The notes beneath the pieces are model-generated. The model did not search any database. It was given only the letters and a program-made list of their open reading frames with translations, and was not told where the DNA came from. 64,000 nucleotides of DNA from positions 37,133-101,132 of the forward strand of contig NZ_ANAC01000006.1 of assembly GCF_000341225.1 (NCBI RefSeq), read 5' to 3'. Source of the stretch: Nocardiopsis alba DSM 43377. Lineage in GTDB: Bacteria; Actinomycetota; Actinomycetes; Streptosporangiales; Streptosporangiaceae. This document shows, in pieces, positions 7,067 through 16,163 of the stretch. Each line of letters opens with the position of its first letter. Position 1 is the first letter of the stretch. A program made the position numbers and the translations under genes.

Positions 7067-7741
7067 TCACCCGGGGTCGGCCCGGCCGGGGGTGACCAGA
7101 CCGGTCTCGTAGGCCAGCACCACCAGTTGCGCCCGGTCGCGGACCCCGAGTTTGACCATCGCCCGGCTGACGTGGGTCTTCGCCGTGGCCGGGCTCAGGA
7201 CCAGCTCCCCCGCGATCTCCTCGTTGGACAGCCCGCGGCCGACCAGGGACAGCACCTCCCGTTCCCGGTCGGTGAGACCGTTGAGCCGAGGAGAGGGGCC
7301 GGGAGAACGGTTCGGTCTCTTGACGAAGTCGGCGATCAGCCTGCGCGTGATCCCGGGGGAGAGCAGCGCCTCGCCCGCGTGGACCACACGGACCGCCTGC
7401 AACAGATCGCGGGGTTCGGTGTCCTTGACCAGGAAGCCACTGGCCCCGGAGCGCAGGGCCTCGAAGATGTACTCGTCCAGGTCGAAGGTGGTGAGGATGA
7501 CGATCCGCGTCCGTTCCAGCGCCGGGTCGGCGAGGATCCGACCGGTGGCGGTCAGTCCGTCCGTCCCCGGCATCCGGATGTCCATCAGGACCACGTCGGG
7601 GCGGGTGGAACGGGCGAGGCGGATCGCCTCGTCACCGTCGCCCGCCTCGGCGACGACCTCGATGTCGGGCTCGCTGTTCAGCAGGGCACCGAACCCGGCA
7701 CGCACCAGTGCCTGGTCGTCGGCGAGCAGTACCCGGATCAA
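7067..7741 (-). CDS. NarL/LuxR-type response regulator
   Basis: A 224-residue two-component response regulator that binds DNA after phosphorylation by its partner kinase. The N-terminal receiver domain shows the acidic pair Asp8-Asp9, the phospho-acceptor Asp54 in VVLMDIRMPG, and a conserved Lys in GFLVKD. The C-terminal LuxR helix-turn-helix is clear (LTDREREVLSLVGRGLSNEEIA). The start is the TTG at 7741, because it overlaps the kinase stop codon (TTGA) and begins directly with the receiver beta-strand IRVLLADD; the longer open frame upstream is a shadow of the kinase. Translational coupling to the kinase is expected. cydA starts 156 bases downstream on the same strand and is a plausible target, by position only. 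Confidence 0.92.
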   Translation of the reverse strand: MIRVLLADDQALVRAGFGALLNSEPDIEVVAEAGDGDEAIRLARSTRPDVVLMDIRMPGTDGLTATGRILADPALERTRIVILTTFDLDEYIFEALRSGASGFLVKDTEPRDLLQAVRVVHAGEALLSPGITRRLIADFVKRPNRSPGPSPRLNGLTDREREVLSLVGRGLSNEEIAGELVLSPATAKTHVSRAMVKLGVRDRAQLVVLAYETGLVTPGRADPG

Positions 7742-9018
7742 CGTCTGTCCTCTCCTCGGTCGGGACCGCCGTCCACCGGCAGCCGCACCACTACGCGGAA
7801 TCCTCCCCCCTCGGCCGGTCCGACGTCCACCTCGCCGCCCACGAGAGCGGCCCGCTCGCGCATGCCGGTGATCCCGTTGCCGGCCGCGGGGGGACCCACC
7901 GTCCCCCGACCGTCGTCGGAGACCTCCACCGTCGTCCACGAGGGCTCGTGGACGATCCGGACCCTCGCCCGGGAGGCCCCCGAATGGCGCACCACGTTGG
8001 TGAGCGCCTCCTGGAGGGCCCGATAGGCCACGCCCTCGACCCCCCGGGGCAGCCGACGTTCGGCGCCGACCATCTCCAGGTCCACCTCCACTCCGGCGTC
8101 CCGGGTGCCCTCCACCAACGCGTCGACCCGGTCCAGTCCCGGGGCGGGGGATCGCGGAGCCGACTCGTCCACCGCCCGCAGCACCCCCAGGATGGCGCGC
8201 AGTTCGACGAGCGTCTCCTTGCTGGTCCGCTTGATGGTGCTCAGCGCCTGCGCGGCCCGCTCCGGTTCCTTCTCCATGAGGTAGAGCGCGGTCCCGGCCT
8301 GCACGTTGATCAGCGAGATGTTGTGGGCGACGGTGTCGTGCACGTCGCGGGCCAACCGCAGACGTTCGTCCGACGCCCTGCGCAGGAGTTCCTCCTCCCG
8401 GCCTCGGGCCGCCTCCTCCTCGCGTTCCCGATCGGCCTGCTGGTACTCGGCCCGCCACCGGACGACCTCGCCCGCGCACAACAGCACCAGGACCCAGCCC
8501 ACGACCCCGATCGCCTCCGGGCGGACCGAGCCCAGAGCGAGGTACTCGTAGGCGTTGACCGAGACGAACTGGCCGATGCCCAGCGACCAGCCGAAGACCC
8601 GGTGGCCGCGCCTGACGAGGGTGTAGAGCATGACGGCCGTGCACAGCATCACCAGGCCGTCGGGGAACCCCAGCGGGTAGTAGACGGTCGACGCCGTCAC
8701 CGAGAGCAGACCCACGACACGGGGCAGAGGGGTGCGCAACAGCAGTGGCAGGCAGGCCGCCAGCATCAGGGCGTACCCCCACGGCCACGGCCGCAGGTCG
8801 TCGGGGACCGGATCGACGATCTCGATCCCGATGGTGCTGCCCACGGACAGGACCAGCAGGGTGATCGTGATCCACAGGTCGGCGCGGGTGGGACGGGGAA
8901 CGGCTCGGAGTAGTGCTGCCACGACTTCGAAGGTACGGCCCCGGTCTCCGATCGTCCGTCCTCCTGGAGGGGTCACTCGACCGCCGGGCCTACTCCTTTC
9001 GTGGTACACGCCGGACAT
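7738..9018 (-). CDS. NarL-type sensor histidine kinase
   Basis: Membrane sensor kinase of the HisKA_3 family, partner of the regulator that overlaps its stop codon. About five hydrophobic segments fill residues 48-185, with no large extracellular loop, so the signal is probably sensed in or near the membrane. A charged coiled-coil linker follows (REREEEAARGREEELLRR). The dimerisation box LARDVHDTVAHN has the phospho-acceptor His227, and the C-terminal ATPase has the N box ALQEALTNVVRHS and G box GNGITGMRERAALVGG. The ATG at 9018 is the longest start and gives 426 residues. An internal GTG just upstream of the first hydrophobic segment would give a shorter product, and the exact start is uncertain. 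Confidence 0.9.
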   Translation of the reverse strand: MSGVYHERSRPGGRVTPPGGRTIGDRGRTFEVVAALLRAVPRPTRADLWITITLLVLSVGSTIGIEIVDPVPDDLRPWPWGYALMLAACLPLLLRTPLPRVVGLLSVTASTVYYPLGFPDGLVMLCTAVMLYTLVRRGHRVFGWSLGIGQFVSVNAYEYLALGSVRPEAIGVVGWVLVLLCAGEVVRWRAEYQQADREREEEAARGREEELLRRASDERLRLARDVHDTVAHNISLINVQAGTALYLMEKEPERAAQALSTIKRTSKETLVELRAILGVLRAVDESAPRSPAPGLDRVDALVEGTRDAGVEVDLEMVGAERRLPRGVEGVAYRALQEALTNVVRHSGASRARVRIVHEPSWTTVEVSDDGRGTVGPPAAGNGITGMRERAALVGGEVDVGPAEGGGFRVVVRLPVDGGPDRGEDRR

Positions 9019-9022
9019 GCGT

Positions 9023-9060
9023 CGGCCGCCCGGTACCGGGGGGCCGGTTCCGGGCGGCCG
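9023..9060 (-). terminator. GC-rich hairpin between the pentapeptide gene and the sensor kinase
   Basis: Perfect 11-pair stem CGGCCGCCCGG/CCGGGCGGCCG. It lies between two minus-strand genes and probably terminates the pentapeptide-repeat transcript. A second perfect 9-pair stem, CCTCCGAGG/CCTCGGAGG, lies at 9066-9104 just upstream of it in transcription order. Confidence 0.6.
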
Positions 9061-9135
9061 AGAAACCTCCGAGGGGAGAAGGGGGCCTCTCTGGTCCTCG
9101 GAGGGCGCTGGGGGAGTGGCGCGCTTGGTTCCAAG

Positions 9136-10350
9136 CTAGAGGTTCTCGGTACCGGAAAGGTGCGGTTGTCCGGTTCCGGTCATTTTTCGTCCCGCCCGTT
9201 CCCCCTGAGAGGGCGTCTCCTCCGGATCGTCGAACGCCCCGTTCTCCGTGGACGTCGACGTCCAGGACCCGGGTAGACGGACCACACCGGGCTCTCCCGC
9301 GGCCACCGCGTCGAGCAGACCGTCCGGCGGGTCCCCCAGGGCGGGTTCCCCGCGGTGGGAGTCGAATTCCACCCGGCCGGAGGCGAAACGGACACCGGTC
9401 AGGTTGATCGTCTTCGGCGCGATCCGCACGTCGTGCAGCAGCACCTCCGAGCCCTCGAACCCGGCCTTGTAGAAGTCGGTGAACCCGCCCTCGAAACGGA
9501 CATGACGCAGGTTGACGGTGCCACCGGTGAACCGCGCGTTGCGGAAGTTCATGTTCGCGTCCACCACCCGCGAGTACCGCAGGTCCAGGTCGCCCTCGGC
9601 GAACACGGCCCGATTGAAGATGAACTTTCCGCGCAGGAAATGGACCGAACGAAGGGTCCCGCCGTCGAAGACCACGTCGGAGAAGTCGAAACGGTGCCCG
9701 TGCCAGGGTGAGTCCTCGTCGCGCAGTCGGTCGCCGATCGCCCGGACGATGCTGCGCCGTACCTCTCTGAAGGCCTCGTACTCCTGATACTCGGGTGAGC
9801 CCGGTTCGACGTCGTCTCCGGGCCGCGGCGCGTGCGGCATACGGAGATAGGTGCACAGTACGTCGATACAGGTCTGTCTCAACCCCGGGTCGGGGGCGTC
9901 GTCGGCCAGGTGGGCCAACGCGTACACCGCGCCCAGACGTGCGGTGGCCTGCTCGTTGCCGAGCTCGGTGTAGGCGGAGGTGAAGCGGTCGTTGAACAGC
10001 TTGACCCCGTCGCGCTCCGCCGCCCGGTGGGCCCTCAGATTCTCCAGGTCGTTATTGCGCTGTCGGTGATAGGCGATCACCAGAAGCGCGATACCGCTGA
10101 GGCCGGCCATGACGGCGAACGCCCGGACCAGGACCGCCTCGAAGGCGCGCAGCGAAAGCTCCTCCGGCCTGGGGATCTCGGGGAAGCCGAGGAACCACAG
10201 GGTTCCTCCCACGATCGCTCCGATGCACAGGCCGGCCATGACCCAGGTCACGGCGATGTGCAGCCACAGCCTGGGCGGGCTCTCGTCACCGGAGGCGCTC
10301 GTTTCCAGGGGCTCTCGGCCGAAGCCCGGGGGGCGGGGAAGGAGACGCAT
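9136..10350 (-). CDS. Membrane-anchored pentapeptide-repeat protein
   Basis: About 404 residues, with two transmembrane helices near the N-terminus (LHIAVTWVMAGLCIGAIVGG and AFAVMAGLSGIALLVIAY), a basic linker, a helical region (AVYALAHLADDAPDP), then loosely repeated pentapeptides of A(D/N)LxF type (FDFSDVVFDGG, LRSVHFLRGKF, MNFRNARFTGG, VNLRHVRFEGG). These fold as a right-handed quadrilateral beta-helix, often a binding scaffold. The cytoplasmic side is inferred for the repeats. The ATG at 10350 (MRLLPRPPG) is preferred over the 16-residue longer form. The C-terminal 90 residues are low-complexity and hydrophilic. Function unknown; topology resembles other actinomycete pentapeptide membrane proteins. 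Confidence 0.75.
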   Translation of the reverse strand: MRLLPRPPGFGREPLETSASGDESPPRLWLHIAVTWVMAGLCIGAIVGGTLWFLGFPEIPRPEELSLRAFEAVLVRAFAVMAGLSGIALLVIAYHRQRNNDLENLRAHRAAERDGVKLFNDRFTSAYTELGNEQATARLGAVYALAHLADDAPDPGLRQTCIDVLCTYLRMPHAPRPGDDVEPGSPEYQEYEAFREVRRSIVRAIGDRLRDEDSPWHGHRFDFSDVVFDGGTLRSVHFLRGKFIFNRAVFAEGDLDLRYSRVVDANMNFRNARFTGGTVNLRHVRFEGGFTDFYKAGFEGSEVLLHDVRIAPKTINLTGVRFASGRVEFDSHRGEPALGDPPDGLLDAVAAGEPGVVRLPGSWTSTSTENGAFDDPEETPSQGERAGRKMTGTGQPHLSGTENL

Positions 10351-10410
10351 GCCGACGAAGGTAGAAGACCATCGCGCCTTTCGGTGGATCTCGTCCACAT
10401 CCGGTCGGGG

Positions 10411-11262
10411 TCAGAAGAGGTCGACGGGGGGCTCGGGGGAGTCGACCGCGTCGGCGTCGTGGACCGGGGCGTGGCCGGAGACGAAGCGGTCCAGGTCCTC
10501 GCCCGCGACCATGCGGGCCATCTCGGTGTCCCGGTGCGCCCTGCGGCCGAGCTCCTCCTCGGGCAGCGGTCGGTGGCCGGCCACGATCACCAGGTTGCCG
10601 AACCGGCGGCCGCGCAGGATCCCCGGCTCCGCCGTCAGCACCGCGTGCGGCAGCACCGAACGCACCGTGGCCACCTGGGCGCGGGTGTGCTTCAACGCGT
10701 AACCGTCGCCGACGTTGATCACCAGGAGACCGTCCGGACGCAGCACACGCGCCGCCTCGGCGTAGAACTCCGTCGACGTCAACCGGGCCGGGGTCCGCGC
10801 GCCCGAGAACACGTCCGACACGATCAGGTCCGCGCAGGCGTCGTGACGGGCCCCGATCCACGTGCGGGCGTCGTCGATCCCGACCCGCAACCGCGCCCGC
10901 CGATCCCACGGCAGCCGACGGCGGACCATCTCCACCAAAGCGGCGTCCACGTCCACCGCCCGCTGGGTCGAACCGGGGCGGGTGTGCGCCACGTACCGGG
11001 CGACCGTCAACGCCCCCGCTCCCAGGTGCAGGGCCTCGATCGGTTCCCCCTCCGGAGCGACCAGATCGGCGGCGTGGGCGATCCGACGTACGTACGAGAA
11101 GTCCAGGTAGGAGGGGTCGGCCAGGTCGACGTGCGACTGAGGTGTCCCCTCCACCAACAGGAACCACGAGTTCGGCCGGTCGGCGTCGGCGAGTAGATCC
11201 ACCCCGGGCACGGGGGAGAGCTCCTCCTCAGGCTCGCTCCTGTCACGCACACGTCGGCCCAT
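10411..11262 (-). CDS. Spermidine-synthase-like methyltransferase-fold protein
   Basis: A 283-residue soluble protein with the Rossmann fold of spermine/spermidine synthases. Visible are a short N-terminal beta region ([16 protein letters not shown]), the nucleotide site [15 protein letters not shown], the acidic strand end [12 protein letters not shown], and [10 protein letters not shown], where the family's catalytic Asp sits. No membrane segments, so it is the soluble type. Many actinomycete homologues are annotated as spermidine synthase without biochemical support, and there are no polyamine genes nearby, so the substrate is uncertain. It is divergent from proS, with 158 bases between the two starts. 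The C-terminal tail is acidic and probably disordered. Confidence 0.8.
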   Translation of the reverse strand: MGRRVRDRSEPEEELSPVPGVDLLADADRPNSWFLLVEGTPQSHVDLADPSYLDFSYVRRIAHAADLVAPEGEPIEALHLGAGALTVARYVAHTRPGSTQRAVDVDAALVEMVRRRLPWDRRARLRVGIDDARTWIGARHDACADLIVSDVFSGARTPARLTSTEFYAEAARVLRPDGLLVINVGDGYALKHTRAQVATVRSVLPHAVLTAEPGILRGRRFGNLVIVAGHRPLPEEELGRRAHRDTEMARMVAGEDLDRFVSGHAPVHDADAVDSPEPPVDLF

Positions 11263-11379
11263 GTCCCCGCCTCACTTTTCGAGATCCCCCAACGTTAGGC
11301 GCTGTGGACCGGCTGCGAAACCGGCGCGCGAGACCCCCGTCGAGGGCGCTAGCCTGGGTCTCCCCAGATGTTCCGATCC

Positions 11380-11403
11380 CGCGTCCGGCCTCTTCCGGAC
11401 GCG
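11380..11403 (+). promoter_or_regulatory. proS leader hairpin
   Basis: Perfect 9-pair stem CGCGTCCGG/CCGGACGCG with a 6-base loop, ending about 6 bases before the GAGGAG ribosome site of proS. A TAGCCT -10-like hexamer at 11350-11355 would place this hairpin in the 5' UTR. Confidence 0.45.
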
Positions 11404-11420
11404 TTCACCGAGGAGTGGCC

Positions 11421-13166
11421 GTGCTACTGCGGATGTCGAACCTGTTCCTGCGCACCCTGCGTGAGGACCCGGCGGACGCCGAGGTGCCGAGCCACAAGCT
11501 GCTCGTGCGCGCCGGGTACGTCCGCCGCGCCGCCCCCGGCGTCTACACCTGGCTTCCCCTGGGCAAGATCGTCCTGGAGAACGTCTCCCGCGTCGTCCGC
11601 GAGGAGATGAACGCCATGGGCGGCCAGGAGGTGCTGCTCCCGGCCCTGCTCCCCAAGGAGTACTACGAGGCCAGCGGTCGCTGGGAGGAGTACGGCGACA
11701 CGCTCTTCCGGCTCAAGGACCGCAAGGGCGCCGACTACCTGTTGGGTCCCACGCACGAGGAGCTCTTCACCCTGCTCGTCAAGGGCGAGTACTCGTCCTA
11801 CAAGGACTTCCCGGTCGTGCTGTACCAGATCCAGGAGAAGTTCCGCGACGAGGCCCGCCCCCGCGCCGGCATCCTGCGCGGCCGCGAGTTCCACATGAAG
11901 GACGCCTACTCGTTCGACATCGACGACGAGGGCCTCCAGGAGTCCTACGACAAGCACCGCGCCGCCTACATCCGGATCTTCGACCGGCTCGGCCTGGAGT
12001 ACGTCATCGTCTCGGCGACCTCCGGCGCCATGGGCGGGTCGGCCTCCGAGGAGTTCCTGGCCGTCGCGCCGACCGGCGAGGACACCTTCGTGCGCAGCAC
12101 GGGTTCCGACTACGCGGCCAACGTCGAGGCCGTCACGGTGCCGGCGCCCGAGCCCCGCTCCGTGGAGGGGCTGCCCGAGGCCCGTAAGCACCACACTCCG
12201 AACACGGCCACGATCCAGACCCTGGTGGACTTCCTCAACGGGGCCGACCTGGGCCGCGACTTCACCGAGGCCGACACCCTCAAGAACGTCCTGGTCAAGA
12301 CGAGGGCGCCCGGGACCGAGGAGTGGGAGCTGCTGGCGATCGGCCTTCCCGGCGACCGCGAGGTCGACTTCAAGCGTCTGGAGGCGGCCCTGGAGCCGAC
12401 CGAGGTCGCCATCGTGGACGAGGCCGACTTCGCCGCCAACCCCTTCCTGGTCAAGGGCTACATCGGCCCCAAGGCCCTCCAGGACAACAAGGTCCGCTAC
12501 CTGGTCGACCCGCGTGTGGTCACCGGCACCGCCTGGGTGACCGGCGCCGACGAGGCCGACCACCACGTCGTCGACCTGGTGGCCGGGCGCGACTTCACCC
12601 CGGACGGCACGATCGACGTCGCCGAGGTGCGCGACGGAGACCCCTCCCCGGACGGGAAGGGCACCCTCTACACCGCCCGCGGCATCGAGATCGGCCACAT
12701 CTTCCAGCTCGGCCGCAAGTACGCCGACGCCTTCCAGCTCGACGCCCTGGGCCCCGACGGCAAGCCCAAGCGCGTCACCATGGGCTCCTACGGCATCGGT
12801 GTCTCCCGCGCGGTGGCCTCGGTCGTCGAACAGTCCCACGACGACAAGGGCATCGTCTGGCCGCGTGAGATCTCCCCCGCCGACGTGCACGTGGTCGGCA
12901 CGGGCAAGGGCGGCGAGGTCGAGGAGGCGCTGCGCATCGGCGGCGAGCTGGAGGCGCGCGGGCTGCGCGTGCTCGTCGACGACCGCAAGGCCGCCCCGGG
13001 CGTGAAGTTCAACGACGCCGAGCTGCTGGGCATCCCCACCACGGTCATCGTGGGCCGGGGACTCAAGGACGGCCTCGTCGAGCTGCGCGACCGGGCCAGT
13101 GGAGAGCGTTCCGACGTCCCGGTCGAGGAGATCGTGGAGCGTACCGTCGCCGCCTGCTCCCAGTAG
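11421..13166 (+). CDS. proS: Prolyl-tRNA synthetase (bacterial type)
   Basis: Charges tRNA-Pro with proline. The 581-residue product is a class II synthetase of the bacterial type with the editing insertion. Visible motifs: [20 protein letters not shown] (N-terminal), motif 2 region [26 protein letters not shown], the editing domain between about residues 220 and 400, motif 3 [11 protein letters not shown], and the anticodon-binding domain with [21 protein letters not shown]. Start at GTG 11421 because GAGGAG lies 5 bases upstream; an ATG four codons later is the alternative, and the open frame extending further upstream is not coding. Its position next to the DUF4439/rimP block matches actinomycete gene order. 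A hairpin terminator begins 19 bases after the stop. Confidence 0.96.
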   Translation: MLLRMSNLFLRTLREDPADAEVPSHKLLVRAGYVRRAAPGVYTWLPLGKIVLENVSRVVREEMNAMGGQEVLLPALLPKEYYEASGRWEEYGDTLFRLKDRKGADYLLGPTHEELFTLLVKGEYSSYKDFPVVLYQIQEKFRDEARPRAGILRGREFHMKDAYSFDIDDEGLQESYDKHRAAYIRIFDRLGLEYVIVSATSGAMGGSASEEFLAVAPTGEDTFVRSTGSDYAANVEAVTVPAPEPRSVEGLPEARKHHTPNTATIQTLVDFLNGADLGRDFTEADTLKNVLVKTRAPGTEEWELLAIGLPGDREVDFKRLEAALEPTEVAIVDEADFAANPFLVKGYIGPKALQDNKVRYLVDPRVVTGTAWVTGADEADHHVVDLVAGRDFTPDGTIDVAEVRDGDPSPDGKGTLYTARGIEIGHIFQLGRKYADAFQLDALGPDGKPKRVTMGSYGIGVSRAVASVVEQSHDDKGIVWPREISPADVHVVGTGKGGEVEEALRIGGELEARGLRVLVDDRKAAPGVKFNDAELLGIPTTVIVGRGLKDGLVELRDRASGERSDVPVEEIVERTVAACSQ

Positions 13167-13184
13167 AGGAGCGAGGGACGGACC

Positions 13185-13214
13185 GGGGGTCTTCGTCGTG
13201 GGGCGAAGGCCCCC
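13185..13214 (+). terminator. proS terminator
   Basis: Eleven-pair stem GGGGGTCTTCG/CGAAGGCCCCC with one T-G wobble and an 8-base loop, between the convergent proS and DUF4439 genes. Confidence 0.75.
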
Positions 13215-13237
13215 TTCGCGTGTGTACGGGGCCGGCT

Positions 13238-13708
13238 CTAGAGGCGTTCGAAGCCGGGGAGGGCGTCCAGTTCGGCGCCCCAGTCCAGGGAGCGCGCCGT
13301 GGCCTCCTGGAGGGCGCGGGCCGCGGTGATCCGCAGGTCGGTGTCGGGGGAGGAGGACAGCCACAGGTGGGCCTCCATGGTCCTGCGCTCCAGCTCCGCG
13401 GCGAAGGCGTCCATCTCCTCGTCGCCGCGTCCTTCGGGCAGCGGATAGGAGGCCTTCGCGGGGGGAGCCTCCCAGCCGCGCTCCCTCGCGGCGTCGCGCA
13501 GGGTGTCGCGCAGCGCCTTGTGCTGACGGGCGAAGGCCGAGGCGCGCTCACGGCGTCCCTCGTCGCCCGCGGCGCCACCGACGAACTCACAGCCGTACAC
13601 GGCGGCGTGCTCGGCGCTCACGGCCTCGGCCAGGGCCTCGGCGGAGGGGTCGGAACCCTCGCGAGGTTCCGGGGAACCGGTCTCCTCGGGGTTGGGGCTG
13701 TCGCTCAC
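13238..13708 (-). CDS. DUF4439 ferritin-like protein
   Basis: A 156-residue soluble helical protein of the DUF4439 family, which has a ferritin-like four-helix fold. Visible helices include ALAEAVSAEHAAVYGCEFVGG, RASAFARQHKALRDTLRDAARERG and MDAFAAELERRTMEAHLWL; the Glu/His residues in them could bind metal, but a complete di-iron set is not obvious. It lies 37 bases downstream of the Tat lipoprotein gene on the same strand, and both are divergent from rimP. The same arrangement occurs at Mycobacterium tuberculosis Rv2843-Rv2844 next to rimP (known synteny). Role unknown. Confidence 0.8.
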   Translation of the reverse strand: MSDSPNPEETGSPEPREGSDPSAEALAEAVSAEHAAVYGCEFVGGAAGDEGRRERASAFARQHKALRDTLRDAARERGWEAPPAKASYPLPEGRGDEEMDAFAAELERRTMEAHLWLSSSPDTDLRITAARALQEATARSLDWGAELDALPGFERL

Positions 13709-13745
13709 CCGACTACCTTGCCTTTCCGATGGGTGGTGGCACCGC

Positions 13746-14252
13746 TCAGATCCGGTCCATCAGGTGGGCGTGCGCGGCCTCACAGGCGCCGATCCCGCTC
13801 ACCAACTGGGCCAGGGCCGCGTCGGTGACGGCGGCGGCCTGGTCGAGACGGGCGGACGCGGCGGCGGCCTCCAACAGACGTAGACCGGCCCGGTCCGGGG
13901 TCGGACCCGGGTCCTCCTCGGGAGGGGCGGAGGTCTCTCCGTCGCCCTTCTCGGGGTCGCCGTAGGGGCCGACGTCCTCGGGCAGAGCGTCGAGCAGGGC
14001 GTCCACATGGGCCAGGTGATGACCCAGGAACCCCTCCAGGAGCTCAGAGGGGCCCGCGCCGTCGGCCAGAGCGCGTTCGTACCGCGCGATCATGCGTTCC
14101 TTCTCCCTGATCAGGGAGCGCAGGACGGCGACGTCGGGCGTCTCCGCGTAGGGGTACCAGTCGACCTCGCCGCAGCCGACCAGGCCGACCGCGGCCGCAC
14201 CGGCCACCGTGGCACCCAGCAGCGTGCGACGGCTGACGTTCCACTGGCCCAC
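13746..14252 (-). CDS. Tat-exported lipoprotein, ferritin-like
   Basis: A 168-residue predicted lipoprotein. The N-terminus has a twin-arginine motif (SRRTLL), a hydrophobic stretch, and a lipobox ending LVGC, so it should be exported folded by Tat and anchored on the outer face of the membrane. The mature part is helical (LRSLIREKERMIARYERAL, FLGHHLAHVDALLDAL) with an acidic low-complexity middle, resembling ferritin-like domains found beside DUF4439 genes. The start at GTG 14252 is chosen for its GGAGGAG ribosome site 8 bases upstream; the longer frame to 14363 would bury the signal. It is the first gene of a two-gene unit with the DUF4439 gene. Confidence 0.78.
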   Translation of the reverse strand: MGQWNVSRRTLLGATVAGAAAVGLVGCGEVDWYPYAETPDVAVLRSLIREKERMIARYERALADGAGPSELLEGFLGHHLAHVDALLDALPEDVGPYGDPEKGDGETSAPPEEDPGPTPDRAGLRLLEAAAASARLDQAAAVTDAALAQLVSGIGACEAAHAHLMDRI

Positions 14253-14620
14253 GAGGTCTCCTCCCCCTGCCCGGTGTCCCGGACGGGACCGACGGCTCCC
14301 GCCGTCGACGGCGGTCGATCCCATCTTTCCACGACGTCGGAGGGACACGATCCGTGGCGACACCCCTTGTCGGGACGCGACTTCGGAAGGGGGACCACGT
14401 CCATCGACGCGCCTGGCCCGCGCGCGGCGACCTGGAAGGCACCCGGGAGTGGATACCCTTGCAGCACACCCGCCGTCGCGAACGACGTGCGGGGCTTTCG
14501 CATCCCCTCTCGGGGGTGCGGAGCGGATTCGTCGCAGATCTATGTACAGAGCTGGACCGCCCCGTTCAACGGCTCACGGCCGAGCGGGCGGGATTTCGCC
14601 GTCTTGAGGGGCTGACACGC
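14253..14620. other. 368-bp divergent intergenic region upstream of rimP
   Basis: Holds the promoters for the Tat lipoprotein gene (minus) and the rimP operon (plus). On the plus strand a TACCCT hexamer at 14454-14459 resembles a -10 element. A hairpin of 8 pairs with one G-T wobble, GCATCCCC/GGGGGTGC at 14500-14519, lies in the likely rimP leader. The open frames crossing this stretch have no ribosome site and look non-coding. Confidence 0.5.
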
Positions 14621-15103
14621 ATGGGAGCGCAGGCGCGCAACGAGCGCATCGTCGAGCTGCTGGAACCGGTCCTGGCCGAGGCCGGACTGGACCTGGAGGC
14701 CGTCGAGCTGACACCGGCCGGTAAACGCCGTGTGCTGCGCGTGATCGTGGACTCCGACAAGGGGGTCGACCTGGACACGGTCGGTGAGGTCAGCCAGGAG
14801 GTCAACGAGGCCCTGGACGCCTCCGACGTCATGGGCGAACTGCCCTACGTCCTGGAGGTCACCTCTCCCGGGGTGGACCGCCCGCTGACCCTGCCCCGTC
14901 ACTGGCGACGCTCACGCGGTCGTCTGGTGAAGGTCTCCCTCGTCGAAGGGGGGAACCTCACCGGACGCGTCATCGAGTCCGACGACCAAGGGGTGACCCT
15001 CGACGTCAAGGGCCGTACCCGCGTCCTGGCCTACGACACGATCGCCAAGGCCAAGGTCGAGGTGGAATTCCGCCGAGAAGCCGATACCGACGCGGCGGAC
15101 TAG
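14621..15103 (+). CDS. rimP: Ribosome maturation factor RimP
   Basis: A 160-residue factor for 30S ribosomal subunit maturation. The N-terminal domain contains the family pattern AGLDLEAVEL, RVLRVIVDSDKGVDLDTV and YVLEVTSPGVDRPL; the C-terminal SH3-like domain runs from about residue 95. The ATG at 14621 is preceded by GAGGGG 10 bases upstream and gives the normal length; the open frame upstream to 14354 is not coding. It is the first gene of the rimP-nusA-ylxR-infB operon, with nusA 12 bases downstream. Confidence 0.95.
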   Translation: MGAQARNERIVELLEPVLAEAGLDLEAVELTPAGKRRVLRVIVDSDKGVDLDTVGEVSQEVNEALDASDVMGELPYVLEVTSPGVDRPLTLPRHWRRSRGRLVKVSLVEGGNLTGRVIESDDQGVTLDVKGRTRVLAYDTIAKAKVEVEFRREADTDAAD

Positions 15104-15115
15104 AGGGGGAGCCCC

Positions 15116-16150
15116 GTGGATATTGACATGAGCGTCCTTCGCGGCCTTGAGCGCGAGAAGGACATCGCCGTCGAACTGGTCGCCAAGGCGATCGAGGACG
15201 CCCTTCTGATCGCCTACCACCGCGAGGAGGGCCCCGACAAGAAGGCACGTGTGGAGCTGAACCGTTCCACCGGCCACGTGACCGTATGGGTCGCCGAGAC
15301 CGACGAGGAGGGCGGCGTCGTCGGAGAGTTCGACGGCACCCCCAACGGCTTCGGACGTATCGCGACCTCCACCGCCAAGCAGGTCATCCTCCAGCGTCTG
15401 CGCGACGCCGAGGACGAGCTGACCCTGGGCGAGTTCGCCGGGCGCGAGCACGACATCGTGTCCGGGATCATCCAGCAGGGCAAGGATCCCCGTAACGTTC
15501 TGGTCGACCTCGGCAAGCTCGAGGCGATCCTGCCCCCGCAGGAGCAGGTGCCCACCGAGGACTACGTCCACGGCGAGCGTCTGCGCGCCTATGTGGTCCA
15601 GGTGCGCAAGGGCCACCGCGGTCCCTCGGTGACCCTGTCCCGTACCCACCCCAACCTGGTGCGCAAGCTCTTCGAGCTGGAGGTCCCCGAGATCGCCGAC
15701 GGCACCGTCGAGATCGCGGCGATCGCCCGTGAGGCCGGTCACCGCACCAAGATGGCGGTCCGTTCCAACCGGGGCGGCGTCAACGCCAAGGGCGCCTGCA
15801 TCGGTCCGTTGGGAAGTCGTGTCCGTAACGTCATGGCCGAGCTCCACGGAGAGAAGATCGACATCGTCGACCACTCCGAGGACCCCGCCGTGTTCGTCGC
15901 GAACGCGCTCTCCCCGGCGCGGGTGAACTCGGTGGAGATCATCGACATGGCCGCCCGTGTGGCCCGTGTCGTGGTCCCGGACTACCAGCAGTCGCTGGCG
16001 ATCGGCAAGGAGGGCCAGAACGCCCGCCTCGCCGCGCGACTCACCGGTTGGCGCATCGACATCCGCTCCGACGCCGAGCCCGAGCGGTCGGCCGAGGACG
16101 AGGACGCCTCCGGCGCCGCGGACGTCGACGACGCCTCTTCGGCCGGTTAA
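15116..16150 (+). CDS. nusA: Transcription termination/antitermination factor NusA
   Basis: RNA polymerase-associated factor that modulates pausing, termination and rRNA antitermination. The 344-residue chain has the N-terminal polymerase-binding domain, an S1 domain (about residues 135-200) and two KH domains ([31 protein letters not shown]). It lacks the acidic C-terminal repeats of enterobacterial NusA, which is normal in actinomycetes, and ends in an acidic tail. The start is GTG 15116, with a GAGGGGGAG ribosome site, 12 bases after the rimP stop. Confidence 0.96.
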   Translation: MDIDMSVLRGLEREKDIAVELVAKAIEDALLIAYHREEGPDKKARVELNRSTGHVTVWVAETDEEGGVVGEFDGTPNGFGRIATSTAKQVILQRLRDAEDELTLGEFAGREHDIVSGIIQQGKDPRNVLVDLGKLEAILPPQEQVPTEDYVHGERLRAYVVQVRKGHRGPSVTLSRTHPNLVRKLFELEVPEIADGTVEIAAIAREAGHRTKMAVRSNRGGVNAKGACIGPLGSRVRNVMAELHGEKIDIVDHSEDPAVFVANALSPARVNSVEIIDMAARVARVVVPDYQQSLAIGKEGQNARLAARLTGWRIDIRSDAEPERSAEDEDASGAADVDDASSAG

Positions 16151-16163
16151 ACGGGTCGCGCCC

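Noticed and set aside
5327..8026. 899-residue plus-strand frame across cydAB and the response regulator
   Set aside because: His/Arg/Gln/Gly-rich shadow of three well-supported minus-strand genes.
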